Assembly: GCA_937889225.1 (NCBI GenBank)
Contig: CALAST010000019.1
Coordinates: forward strand, 1-24,645
Length of the DNA: 24,645 nt
Reading direction: 5' to 3'
From: an uncultured Lachnobacterium sp.
Lineage (GTDB): Bacteria; Bacillota; Clostridia; Lachnospirales; Lachnospiraceae
The notes below the pieces were generated by a model that ran no database searches, was not told where the DNA came from, and was given only the letters and a program-made list of their open reading frames with translations. Of the stretch, positions 1-7,550 are shown piece after piece; positions within the stretch are counted from its first letter, which is position 1; each line of letters opens with the position of its first letter. Position numbers and translations under genes: made by a program.

Positions 1-12
1 TATTTAAAGAAA

Positions 13-41
13 AAGCCACTAAAATCAATGATTTAGGGCTT
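13..41 (-). terminator. Terminator-like hairpin, leftward
   Basis: AAGCC (13-17) and CTAAA (19-23) pair with TTTAG (32-36) and GGCTT (37-41), giving about 10 base pairs with one bulged base. Read on the minus strand, the stem is followed by a T-rich run (rc of 1-12). On the plus strand there is no T run. It could end a leftward transcript or be part of an upstream element cut by the window edge. No minus-strand gene to its right is seen. Confidence 0.35.
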
Positions 42-64
42 GACATTATAGGAAGGGAGATGTC

Positions 65-814
65 ATGGCAAAAAAATATTACGCAGTAAGAATTGGAAAG
101 AAGCCGGGGATTTATCAGACTTGGAATGAATGCAAAGCCATGGTGGATGGGTTTTCAGGTGCAGTATATAAGAGTTTTACAAATCTTGCAGAAGCAAAAA
201 TGTTTTTGGAGGAAGTACAGCAAGATAAGGGAAACAGAGAGAAATGTATACTACAAGATGAATCAATTGTAAAAAATGCTCGGTGTAGAATCAAACAGAA
301 TAAAGTGGATACACAAAAAAATTCCGTTATATTACAAGAGAACAGTAATACAGAAGTAAAATATTCTATAAAAGAAACAGGAGATAGGATTGCAACAATA
401 GCCTACGCATTCATAGATGGTTCTTATAATATAGCAACAAAAACATACGGCTATGGTGGTTTTTTAGTTGCAGGTGATAAAAAGTATGTGCTCCAAGGTT
501 CAGGGAATGAACAGGATATGGCCTCCATGCGAAATGTTGCGGGCGAAATTTTAGGGAGTATGGCAGCGGTAGAAAAAGCATTGGAGCTTGGATTGAAAGA
601 ACTTTCCATCTATTATGACTATATGGGCATTGAAATGTGGGCAACAGGCAGTTGGAAACGTAATAAGACAGGGACGATAGCATATTATGAGTATATGCAG
701 TCCGTAAAGGGCAAAATTAAAGTTCATTTCATAAAAGTAAAAGGACATTCCGGAATTGAGGGGAATGAAGAAGCTGATAGATTAGCCAAAGAAGCAGTAG
801 GAATTTTGGGATGA
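65..814 (+). CDS. rnhA: Ribonuclease HI with N-terminal viroplasmin domain
   Basis: This protein cleaves the RNA strand of RNA-DNA hybrids in the cytoplasm (R-loops, Okazaki primers). Residues 1-50 (KKYYAVRIGKKPGIYQTW and on) match the viroplasmin/RNase H1 N-terminal hybrid-binding domain. A variable linker of about 60 residues follows. The RNase H fold runs from about 110 to 249. The catalytic carboxylates are visible as D118 (FIDGS), E161 (AGEILG), D185 (YYDYMG) and D238 (EEADRLAKEA), with the active-site loop His at H228 (KGHSG). A GGAAGGGAGA ribosome site lies just upstream of the ATG. At 249 residues it has the usual size for viroplasmin-type bacterial enzymes. No operon partner is evident: 164 bp separate it from the next gene. 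Confidence 0.95.
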   Translation: MAKKYYAVRIGKKPGIYQTWNECKAMVDGFSGAVYKSFTNLAEAKMFLEEVQQDKGNREKCILQDESIVKNARCRIKQNKVDTQKNSVILQENSNTEVKYSIKETGDRIATIAYAFIDGSYNIATKTYGYGGFLVAGDKKYVLQGSGNEQDMASMRNVAGEILGSMAAVEKALELGLKELSIYYDYMGIEMWATGSWKRNKTGTIAYYEYMQSVKGKIKVHFIKVKGHSGIEGNEEADRLAKEAVGILG

Positions 815-901
815 AAAAGAAATAGGTAAAAGACGGTTAGTTTAACCTACATTAATTAAAAAAATAGTTATGTGTCTGTAAAACAAGGAACAAATATGTT
901 T

Positions 902-949
902 TTATGGATAAATAGTAAGAGTATGGATACAGCGTAAAAATATCCATAA
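902..949 (+). promoter_or_regulatory. Three evenly spaced TATGGATA boxes upstream of aroB
   Basis: TATGGATA occurs at 903-910 and 922-929, and its reverse complement TATCCATA at 941-948. The starts are exactly 19 bp apart, about two helical turns. The third box can pair with either of the first two (9-bp or 8-bp stems), so mutually exclusive RNA hairpins are also possible. The block ends about 20 bp before the aroB ribosome site. Its role as operator or attenuator is inference. Confidence 0.4.
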
Positions 950-978
950 TATAAAATGCAAGATAAGGCGGTAAGAAT

Positions 979-2091
979 ATGAGCGTATTTAATGTGGAAT
1001 TAAAAAAAGTAGTAGATGACAGTTATGAAATTGAAATTGGATATGAATTGGCAAATAAATTAATAGACGATTTGGAAAACGGGCTTGTGGGAAATATCCG
1101 TAAATTTGCAGTTATTACAGATTCCAATGTAAAAGATTTATATGCAAAACCAATTTGTGAAAAAATGCTTCGTGCAGGATTGAAAGTTGATTTATTTGTA
1201 TTTGATGCAGGAGAAAAAAGCAAAACACGTGAAACAAAGGCACGTATTGAAGATGCTATGTTAGCAAAAGGATATCGTCGTGATTGTTGCATTTTAGCGA
1301 TTGGCGGTGGTGTTGTAACCGATTTAGCAGGTTTTGTAGCAGGAACGTATGGAAGAGGTATTCCTTTTATTAATTATGCCACATCTCTTTTAGCTGCGGC
1401 AGATGCATCGGTAGGCGGTAAAACAGCAGTTGACACACCGCTTGCCACAAATTTGATTGGACTTTTTAATCAGCCAAAAAAGGTATACATAGATATTGCG
1501 ACATGGAAAACACTTCCAAAAAGAGAAGTTATCAGCGGAATGGCAGAGACTGTAAAACATGCTTGTCTTGCAAGTGAAGATATGTTTGAATTTTTGGAGG
1601 AAAATATGCATGACATTCGTGCATTTAAGCCATTTGCATGTGAATATATTGCAGAAAATAACTGCCAGATTAAATATAAAGTGGTCATGCAGGATGAAAG
1701 AGAAACCGGACTTCGTGAAATCTTAAATCTTGGACATACGGTAGGTCGTGCGATTGAAACGGTTAGTGATTATCGTTTATTGCATGGAGAAGCAGTAGCG
1801 ATTGGTCTTGTCGCACAGGCGATGTTATCAGCAAATTTTGGATATATGACAGAAGAAGATGTGGAACGTGTCATTACGTTGCTCAAAAAATGCGGTCTTC
1901 CTGTTACCATACCGGCTTATATTGATAAGAAAGAGCTTGTAAAGAAACTTTATACCGATAAAAAAGTGCGTGATGGAAAACTTCGTTTTGTATTGCAAAA
2001 AGGAATCGGAGATGTAGTGGAATTTTCCGCTGGTGTGTTTGCAATGCCAATTGAAGAAGCAGTTGTGCGTGAGATTATTGAGAAAATGTAG
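979..2091 (+). CDS. aroB: 3-dehydroquinate synthase (divergent)
   Basis: This is the second shikimate-pathway enzyme: NAD- and metal-dependent cyclisation of DAHP to 3-dehydroquinate. Family marks are GEK (78-80), the glycine-rich NAD segment GGGVVTDLAGF (109-119), the substrate loop SVGGKTAVD (144-152, K148), GMAETVKH (187-194) with metal ligand E190, LGHTVGRAIE (251-260) with ligand H253, and LHGEAVAIG (268-276) with ligand H269. Length 370 is normal. Departures from the textbook enzyme are Thr in GGGVVTD where Gly is usual, and Arg257 where the second His of GHTxGHAIE (a substrate-contacting residue in fungal DHQS) is expected. Another sugar-phosphate cyclase activity is therefore possible, although the SVGGKT and NLIGLF segments are DHQS-like. 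An AAGGCGGTAAG-type ribosome site precedes the ATG. No other aro gene is nearby. Confidence 0.85.
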   Translation: MSVFNVELKKVVDDSYEIEIGYELANKLIDDLENGLVGNIRKFAVITDSNVKDLYAKPICEKMLRAGLKVDLFVFDAGEKSKTRETKARIEDAMLAKGYRRDCCILAIGGGVVTDLAGFVAGTYGRGIPFINYATSLLAAADASVGGKTAVDTPLATNLIGLFNQPKKVYIDIATWKTLPKREVISGMAETVKHACLASEDMFEFLEENMHDIRAFKPFACEYIAENNCQIKYKVVMQDERETGLREILNLGHTVGRAIETVSDYRLLHGEAVAIGLVAQAMLSANFGYMTEEDVERVITLLKKCGLPVTIPAYIDKKELVKKLYTDKKVRDGKLRFVLQKGIGDVVEFSAGVFAMPIEEAVVREIIEKM

Positions 2092-2159
2092 ATGTAATAA
2101 GCGAGGGTATGAAACACAGGAATGTAAGGATACATCACAAAAGCAATATGAACGCAGAA

Positions 2160-2335
2160 CAAACAATCCCCCAATTCAAATGCGTGGAGCATTAAGTGGT
2201 GGGTATGGGGGATTACCTCGTGGCATATGTTCTCACTAAGTTCATGCTCCGCAGACAAGCAGCGAAGTTGCCTGTGTTCATGAGCAAGTAGTGAATGCGG
2301 ATTGCGAATGTCCGCTTTACTGCAACAATACATAT
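2160..2335. other. GC-richer structured intergenic block
   Basis: The 273-bp gap between aroB and the dihydrouridine synthase has no credible gene. It looks richer in G+C than the flanks and has several pairings: AATCCCCC (2165-2172) with GGGGGATT (2207-2214), an internal AATGC/GCATT hairpin (2179-2193), GGAGCAT (2186-2192) with ATGCTCC (2244-2250), and a GCGGA/TCCGC hairpin near 2298-2316. This is compatible with an intergenic repeat or a structured RNA. Which one is not decidable here. Confidence 0.35.
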
Positions 2336-2364
2336 TCTAAACGTAATAATGATAGGAGAAAAAG

Positions 2365-3294
2365 ATGCAGGTTTATTTTGCTCCATTAGAGGGGATTACC
2401 GGTTTTGTGTTCCGAAATGCATATGAAAAATATTATGGAGGCGTGGATAAATATTTCACGCCTTTTATCACACCGCATACAAAAAAGAATATGGATATGC
2501 GTGAAAAAAGAGATATTTTGCCGGAAAACAACAGAGGGATTTATGTAGTTCCACAGGTTTTAACGAATAAATCGGAAGAACTGGTTAGCATCAGCAGAGA
2601 ATTAAATGAATATGGCTATAAGGAAATCAATTTGAATATTGGTTGTCCATCAAAAACAGTAACTGCAAAAGGCAAAGGAAGTGGATTTTTGGAACAGCCG
2701 GAAGCATTAGAGAAATTTTTTGACGAGTTTTTCAGTAAAGCAGATATGGAACTTTCCATAAAAACAAGAATCGGTATGTGGGAAGTGGAAGAAGCTCAAC
2801 ATCTTTTTTGGATATTTGAAAAATTTCCATTTAAAGAAATCATTGTGCATGCCAGATTAGGAAGTGAATTTTATGGTGGCACACCACATTATGACGTGTT
2901 TGAGGAATACGGAACATGGAGTAATCAGTCTCTTTGTTATAATGGTGATATTCATAGTTTAACGCAAATGGAAGAATTAGATGCAAAATGGAATTTTTGT
3001 GAAAAATATATGTTAGGCAGAAGTTTGATTGCACAGCCATGGATGTTAGAAAATCGAGAAACACAAGCAGGAAATGAAAAATCAAAAATCTTCCAACAAT
3101 TCCATAATGAATTGCTGGAAGGATATGCCCAATATCTTTCCGGAGATAGAAATGTATTGTTTCGAATGAAAGAATTGTGGTCTTATTGGGGAACACAATT
3201 TCAAGGGCATGAAAAACTGTTAAAACAAATCAAAAAAGCAAATACTTTAAAAGAATATGAAACGATAGTAAAAATGTTAGTTAACGATAAATGA
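2365..3294 (+). CDS. tRNA-dihydrouridine synthase (Dus family)
   Basis: This is an FMN-dependent NADPH enzyme that reduces uridines in the D-loop of tRNA. The N-terminus MQVYFAPLEGITG matches the Dus FMN-binding start (usually APMAG-like). NLNIGCPSKTV carries the catalytic Cys at residue 94 and is followed by the conserved glycine-rich KGKGSGFL. LSIKTRIGM (about 134-142), IVHAR (about 165) and YNGDI supply the usual TIM-barrel phosphate and base contacts, and MLGRSLIAQPW the conserved GR-A-P segment. At 309 residues it is normal length. AGGAGAAAAAG precedes the ATG. It converges on tmcAL with only 7 bp between the stop codons. The subfamily (A, B or C) was not assigned. Confidence 0.9.
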   Translation: MQVYFAPLEGITGFVFRNAYEKYYGGVDKYFTPFITPHTKKNMDMREKRDILPENNRGIYVVPQVLTNKSEELVSISRELNEYGYKEINLNIGCPSKTVTAKGKGSGFLEQPEALEKFFDEFFSKADMELSIKTRIGMWEVEEAQHLFWIFEKFPFKEIIVHARLGSEFYGGTPHYDVFEEYGTWSNQSLCYNGDIHSLTQMEELDAKWNFCEKYMLGRSLIAQPWMLENRETQAGNEKSKIFQQFHNELLEGYAQYLSGDRNVLFRMKELWSYWGTQFQGHEKLLKQIKKANTLKEYETIVKMLVNDK

Positions 3295-3301
3295 GCAAAT
3301 A

Positions 3302-4834
3302 TTATACAATCACAATAGGATGTGTAAATTCATTGATTGGTTTCTTACCTGTTTTTTGACTTAATAATTGATAATACACATTCGAGGCAAATAAATCCTT
3401 TTCAAAAATAGTGTAAGCATCTGAAGACAAAATAGAAGCAGCATCTGCTACTTTTGTAATAAGTGGCACGGTTGCTTCTTTTTTTATGGCAGAAAGAAGC
3501 GGTGTAGAGTCTTTTCGAAAACCTAAGATACGAAGATAAGGAATGGTTCCTATTTCTGTTGCATGTACATAATCACATTGCTTGATATTTAAAAGAATAT
3601 GAAGCAATGTACGGCTAATGCGTGTATGTGTTAATTCTTTTGATTTTAATAATTTACAAAAATCGGTAAAATTTGTGTAATTACGTAGATTTTTCACTAT
3701 TTTATTCGATAAATCCATCGAGCAATCTGCAAAAGAAGCGTAGCCTTCTTTTTTTAGAGAAAGTAAACGATATCCTAAAATAGAAGAGATGTCATTTTCA
3801 TTTAATAATGCATGGTCTTCCAGTAATTTGGATAGTATGGCTAGTGCTTCTTTTGGCATGGCAGAAGTCTCTAATCTTTCTTTTAGCGAAAAAGTTGGTG
3901 AGAGTATGTTATGATTTTCTTCGTTGCTATTTTGGAACAAAATTAAGTTGTTGTTTTTTTGCAAAATCGAATTATGGTTATCATAATTTTTCTTAGATAT
4001 ATCGTTTGGTAAATTATAACAGCTTGTTTCAGAAGAAAATAATAAGTTACGAATAGCAGTTGCAGAAGGATGCAATGCATTCATATTTTTTTCATGGTAT
4101 CCTGACCCTTTTCGCTGAATTAATACAGGTGTAAGTTGCTGTAAAGTGTGAGAGGAAATAGTATCATTTTCATTTGCAAGAGAAAATGATGTAGTGTTTC
4201 TCTTGTTTTGGGCATAAATTGCTTTTAAATATTCAATTGCAAGGATATTATTTGGAGAATTTAGTAGTTCATCCAGTTCCGAAGAATATACTGCTGATAA
4301 GTGGTGGGTTTCTGCTTGAATGGCAGGTGCGTTATGATGGAGAACATAATTTGTTGCATTCGTTACATTAAAATTATCTGAAAACAGTTCTGATAAAGCA
4401 AGTTTCCGTGCAGTTGGGAAATTCTTTCCTTTTTTTAAATATACAGATAAAGCATTTTTGTAGGCAACAGGTTCCATGCTTAAAATCCAAGCAATCTGTT
4501 TTAATAAATCCAAATTATCTGTTTCGGCACCAAATCCCAGATGATTTACGACACCTGTTTGATAAAAAAGTGTAACACCGCCTTTTGCAAAGAGTTCTGC
4601 GGAAGCAGTAGCCCAAATAGCAGGCAGCTCAAACACAAGGTCTGCACCACACATAAGAGCCATCTTTGCACGACTATATTTATCGCAAAGAGCCGGCACA
4701 CCACGTTGTACAAAATTGCCACTCATAGCGATAACTACATAATCAGCATTTGTTTGTTTTTTTAATTCTGCAATTTGATATTTATGTCCGTTGTGGAATG
4801 GGTTATATTCTGCAATAATACCGATGATTTTCAT
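3302..4834 (-). CDS. tmcAL: tRNA(Met) cytidine acetate ligase (TmcAL, YlbM/DUF795)
   Basis: This enzyme makes N4-acetylcytidine at the wobble base of elongator tRNA-Met using acetate and ATP, in the cytoplasm. The nucleotidyltransferase core is clear: IIAEYNPFHNGH (6-17, HxGH motif), MSGNFVQRG (37-45) and CGADLVFELP (62-71). PNNILAIEYLKA (194-205) and PSATAIRNLL (256-265) are further family blocks. At 510 residues it is about 100 longer than Bacillus YlbM. The excess appears as Ser/Asn-rich low-complexity stretches around 211-236 and 270-315. The ribosome site AAGGAGA lies 13 nt before the ATG, slightly far. It is transcribed divergently from ackA, whose product also handles acetate, and lies in the ylbM-ackA-yceD-rpmF neighbourhood common in Firmicutes. 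Confidence 0.92.
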   Translation of the reverse strand: MKIIGIIAEYNPFHNGHKYQIAELKKQTNADYVVIAMSGNFVQRGVPALCDKYSRAKMALMCGADLVFELPAIWATASAELFAKGGVTLFYQTGVVNHLGFGAETDNLDLLKQIAWILSMEPVAYKNALSVYLKKGKNFPTARKLALSELFSDNFNVTNATNYVLHHNAPAIQAETHHLSAVYSSELDELLNSPNNILAIEYLKAIYAQNKRNTTSFSLANENDTISSHTLQQLTPVLIQRKGSGYHEKNMNALHPSATAIRNLLFSSETSCYNLPNDISKKNYDNHNSILQKNNNLILFQNSNEENHNILSPTFSLKERLETSAMPKEALAILSKLLEDHALLNENDISSILGYRLLSLKKEGYASFADCSMDLSNKIVKNLRNYTNFTDFCKLLKSKELTHTRISRTLLHILLNIKQCDYVHATEIGTIPYLRILGFRKDSTPLLSAIKKEATVPLITKVADAASILSSDAYTIFEKDLFASNVYYQLLSQKTGKKPINEFTHPIVIV

Positions 4835-4919
4835 AGAGGAATGGTGTCTCCTTTTCTTTTTCTCTAAATTTCTTAATTTTTAATAGGAAATGAGTATATG
4901 TGTAAAAAAGATAAAATAT

Positions 4920-4943
4920 AGCCATTTTTATATAAAAATAGCT
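4920..4943. repeat. 24-bp AT-rich palindrome over the tmcAL promoter
   Basis: AGC-c-ATTTTTATATAAAAAT-a-GCT is a palindrome with one mismatched pair. It covers the predicted tmcAL -10 region and could be an operator. On the plus strand a TGTTTTTT run follows it, so a rightward terminator is the alternative. Confidence 0.4.
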
Positions 4944-4958
4944 GTTTTTTGCTGTCAA
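4929..4958 (-). promoter_or_regulatory. Promoter of tmcAL
   Basis: On the minus strand, TTGACA (4958-4953) is followed by TATATA (4934-4929) with an 18-bp spacer, or by TTATAT with 17 bp. Transcription would begin near 4922, about 90 bases before the start codon. The 338-bp divergent gap (4835-5172) otherwise holds only this promoter, the palindrome and the ackA promoter. Confidence 0.65.
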
Positions 4959-5088
4959 ATAGGCACGTACACATGATAAATCCACTCAATCACAAAAAGA
5001 AGTATTCATAATAATAGCATATTAAAATAAAGTAAGCAAATATTTATAATTATTGTTTGTACCATTTTCGATACTTTTCAATTTTGTC

Positions 5089-5117
5089 TTGTATACAGAA
5101 AAAAATAGGGGTATAAT
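5089..5117 (+). promoter_or_regulatory. Promoter of ackA
   Basis: A consensus -10 TATAAT (5112-5117) has a weak -35 TTGTAT (5089-5094) 17 bp upstream. The predicted start near 5124 leaves a leader of about 50 bases ending in the AAAAAGGAGATAGGG ribosome site. Confidence 0.6.
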
Positions 5118-5172
5118 TAAGACAACTACGTAATAGTTCGTTGAATTTTTAGAAAAAAGGAGATAGGGAAAA

Positions 5173-6363
5173 ATGAATGTATTAGTAATTAACTGTGGTA
5201 GTTCTTCACTTAAGTATCAGCTTATCAACTCTGATACAGAAGCAGTACTTGCAAAGGGGCTTTGCGAAAGAATTGGTATTGATGGACGTTTAGTATACCA
5301 GAAAGCAGGCTGTGCAAAAGAAATCACAGAATCAGCAATGCCAACACATAAACAGGCTATCAAACTTGTGTTAGATGCTTTATTAAATGAAGAAACAGGT
5401 GCTATTAAAGATTTAGCAGAAATCGATGCAGTAGGACATCGTGTTGTACATGGCGGAGAAAAATTTGCTACATCTACTATCCTTACAGATGAAGTTATCG
5501 CTGTTATCGAAGAATGTAACGACCTTGCACCACTTCATAACCCGGCAAACTTAATCGGTATTCGTGCTTGTCAGGAACTTATGCCAAGCGTACCAATGGT
5601 AGCTGTATTTGATACTGCTTTCCATCAGACAATGCCAAACGTAGCATATATGTATGGTCTTCCATATGAATACTATGAAAAACACAGCGTAAGAAGATAT
5701 GGTTTCCACGGAACAAGCCACAGCTTCGTTTCTAAACGTGCTGCTGAAATCTTAGGCAAAGATTACAAGGAATTAAAGACAATCGTTTGTCACTTAGGAA
5801 ATGGTGCAAGTATTTGTGCTGTTAAAAATGGGAAATCCGTAGATACATCCATGGGTCTTACTCCACTTGAAGGACTTATCATGGGAACACGTTCCGGTGA
5901 TATTGACCCATCTATCATTGAATACATTGCACAGAAAGAAAACTTAACACTTTCACAGGTAATCAATGTATTAAACAAAAAATCCGGTGTAGAAGGTATG
6001 TCTCAGGTTTCCAGCGACTTCCGTGACTTAAAAGCAGCAGCAGAAGCAGGAAATGAAAAAGCTCAGATTGCACTTGATGCATACACATATCGTGTAGTAA
6101 AATACATCGGCTCTTATGCAGCAGCTATGAACGGTGTAGACGTTATCTGCTTTACAGCAGGTCTTGGGGAAAACGACAGTCAGACAAGAGCAAATATCTT
6201 AAGCTACTTAGGATACCTTGGAATTACAGTAGACGAAGAAGCAAACAAGAACGCTTGTGGCGAAGAAGGTATCATCACTACAGCTGATTCTAAAGTTACA
6301 TGTATTGCTATTCCTACAAACGAAGAACTTGCAATTTGTAGAGAAACTGTTGCATTAGTATAA
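5173..6363 (+). CDS. ackA: Acetate kinase
   Basis: This enzyme interconverts acetyl phosphate plus ADP with acetate plus ATP, the main ATP-yielding step of acetate fermentation, in the cytoplasm. At 396 residues it matches the family. Key residues seen (positions nearly identical to the Methanosarcina enzyme) are N7 in VINCGSSSLK, R90 in GHRVVHGGE, H122, D147 in FDTAFHQ, H179 in RRYGFHGTSH, the phosphate loop HLGNGAS (207-213), R240 in GTRSGD, GLGEN (330-334) and E384 near the C-terminus. Codons favour C-ending aac, ttc and atc more than most neighbours, as expected for a highly expressed gene. The phosphotransacetylase gene often found beside it is absent here. A strong hairpin follows. Confidence 0.98.
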   Translation: MNVLVINCGSSSLKYQLINSDTEAVLAKGLCERIGIDGRLVYQKAGCAKEITESAMPTHKQAIKLVLDALLNEETGAIKDLAEIDAVGHRVVHGGEKFATSTILTDEVIAVIEECNDLAPLHNPANLIGIRACQELMPSVPMVAVFDTAFHQTMPNVAYMYGLPYEYYEKHSVRRYGFHGTSHSFVSKRAAEILGKDYKELKTIVCHLGNGASICAVKNGKSVDTSMGLTPLEGLIMGTRSGDIDPSIIEYIAQKENLTLSQVINVLNKKSGVEGMSQVSSDFRDLKAAAEAGNEKAQIALDAYTYRVVKYIGSYAAAMNGVDVICFTAGLGENDSQTRANILSYLGYLGITVDEEANKNACGEEGIITTADSKVTCIAIPTNEELAICRETVALV

Positions 6364-6386
6364 TTTAACAAAATTGCGAAAGTTAA

Positions 6387-6423
6387 TGACCTGCACTATA
6401 AGTTGAACTTATGGTGCAGGTCA
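6387..6423 (+). terminator. Long hairpin after ackA
   Basis: TGACCTGCAC (6387-6396) pairs with GTGCAGGTCA (6414-6423). The stem continues through a T-G wobble and ATAAGT/ACTTAT to a 3-base loop, about 17 pairs in all. The following TCGTGTTATTC is only moderately T-rich, so an mRNA 3'-end stabiliser is the alternative to an intrinsic terminator. Confidence 0.65.
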
Positions 6424-6479
6424 TCGTGTTATTCATGTGTAATTATGTACAAGAAAAGATATAAATTTGTGGAGGCATA

Positions 6480-6914
6480 ATGGTAAGAAAAGCAACTATA
6501 AGTGATGCAGAACAATTAGGTGTTCTTAATGATGAATTTAATGGTAAAGGCGAAACAACTATAGATAATATTAGAAATTCACTTATGAATAATCAGCAAG
6601 AAGTTGTTATTGTTGCCAATGAAAATGGTGTGTTGGTTGGATTTGTTTGTGTTCAGTTGAAAAAATCGTTCTGTTACGATGAATATATGCCTGAAATTAC
6701 AGAGGTGTATGTTAATCCAACATATAGAAAAAGAGGAATGGCAAGTGAAATGATTACTTTTGCAGAGGATTATTGTACTAAGAACTATCCACTTCACAAA
6801 TATGAACTTCTTACAGGAAAGGAAAATGTCAGTGCACAATCTTTGTATGGTAAATTAGGATATATAGATGATAAGGAACTCCATTTATCAAAGCGAGTAA
6901 AAAATAATTTCTAA
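6480..6914 (+). CDS. GNAT family N-acetyltransferase
   Basis: This is a 144-residue acetyl-CoA-dependent acyltransferase whose substrate cannot be named from sequence. The core has the beta4 block PEITEVYVNPTYRKRGMA (71-88), in which RKRGMA (83-88) is the pyrophosphate-binding RxxGxA loop of motif A. The motif B-like block NVSAQSLYGKLGYI (116-129) is typical of GNATs acting on small molecules or aminoglycosides. The ribosome site GGAGG lies 5 bases before the ATG. It sits between ackA and yceD-rpmF, genes usually adjacent or close in this group, so it looks like an accessory insertion into the neighbourhood. It has no clear terminator and a separate promoter follows. Confidence 0.85.
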   Translation: MVRKATISDAEQLGVLNDEFNGKGETTIDNIRNSLMNNQQEVVIVANENGVLVGFVCVQLKKSFCYDEYMPEITEVYVNPTYRKRGMASEMITFAEDYCTKNYPLHKYELLTGKENVSAQSLYGKLGYIDDKELHLSKRVKNNF

Positions 6915-6965
6915 TTTTACACTAATAATAATGCATTTCTTGTAAAAAGAAGTTTACAAAAAGGG

Positions 6966-6994
6966 TTGACAAATCCAAACACGATATGTATAAT
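6966..6994 (+). promoter_or_regulatory. Consensus promoter of yceD-rpmF
   Basis: TTGACA (6966-6971), a 17-bp spacer and TATAAT (6989-6994) match the sigma-A consensus perfectly. Transcription should start near 7001, only about 20 bases before the chosen yceD start codon. This excludes the upstream in-frame ATG at 6986, which lies inside the promoter. Confidence 0.85.
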
Positions 6995-7021
6995 TCTATA
7001 GGTATGGATAGGAGAGGTGTC

Positions 7022-7546
7022 ATGATTATCGATATTTCAAATGTTGTTAAGTCTGTAAACAAAAAGACAATAAACGAAGTTGTCATTGATATGACTTCTT
7101 TTGAATCGAGATTAGGAAAGTTTCCTATTCTGAAAAAGTCACCGATAGAACTTTCTATAGTAAACAATGAAAATAAGCAGTTGCTTATTTCCGGAGATGT
7201 GGATATAGAAATAGGAATACCGTGTGGCAGATGTTTGGAAGAAGTTCCAACACGCATCTGTTTCAACATTGAGAAAAAACTTACCATGGGTAATAATGAG
7301 ATAATTGATGAAGAAATGGATGAAACTGACTACCTGATTGGATTTGAACTGGATGTAGACAAACTTGTCTACGCCGAAATTTTGGTGAACTGGCCGATGA
7401 AAGTTCTGTGCAAGGACGATTGCGAAGGAATTTGCAAAGTTTGCGGGATGAACTTGAACAAGGGAGCCTGCGATTGCCAGAGAACGGAACTGGATCCAAG
7501 AATGGCAGCAATCCAAGATATATTTAACAAGTTTAAGGAGGTGTAA
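7022..7546 (+). CDS. yceD: DUF177 (YceD) family protein
   Basis: This is a 174-residue member of the DUF177/YceD family. The family is nearly always encoded beside rpmF and is linked to 23S rRNA accumulation and ribosome biogenesis in bacteria and plastids; its molecular activity is not settled. Paired cysteines stand out: PCGRCLEE (C68, C71), then CKDDCEGICKVCG (C130, C134, C138, C141) and CDC (C150, C152), a pattern suggesting metal binding. The start at 7022 was chosen because GGAGAGGTG lies just upstream and the alternative ATG at 6986 falls inside the promoter. The last codons overlap the rpmF ribosome site AAGGAGGTG, so the two genes are translationally linked. Confidence 0.9.
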   Translation: MIIDISNVVKSVNKKTINEVVIDMTSFESRLGKFPILKKSPIELSIVNNENKQLLISGDVDIEIGIPCGRCLEEVPTRICFNIEKKLTMGNNEIIDEEMDETDYLIGFELDVDKLVYAEILVNWPMKVLCKDDCEGICKVCGMNLNKGACDCQRTELDPRMAAIQDIFNKFKEV

Positions 7547-7550
7547 ACAA

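Noticed and set aside
1950..2333. Minus-strand 127-codon reading frame spanning the end of aroB and the intergenic block.
   Set aside because: It overlaps aroB, has no ribosome site, and its composition (His/Cys-rich) looks like a shadow frame.
6379..6390. AAGTTAATGAC next to the ackA hairpin resembles part of the MITE end.
   Set aside because: Only 11 bases match, the GACATTG end is missing, and the partner arm here belongs to a GACCTGCAC hairpin, so it is likely chance.
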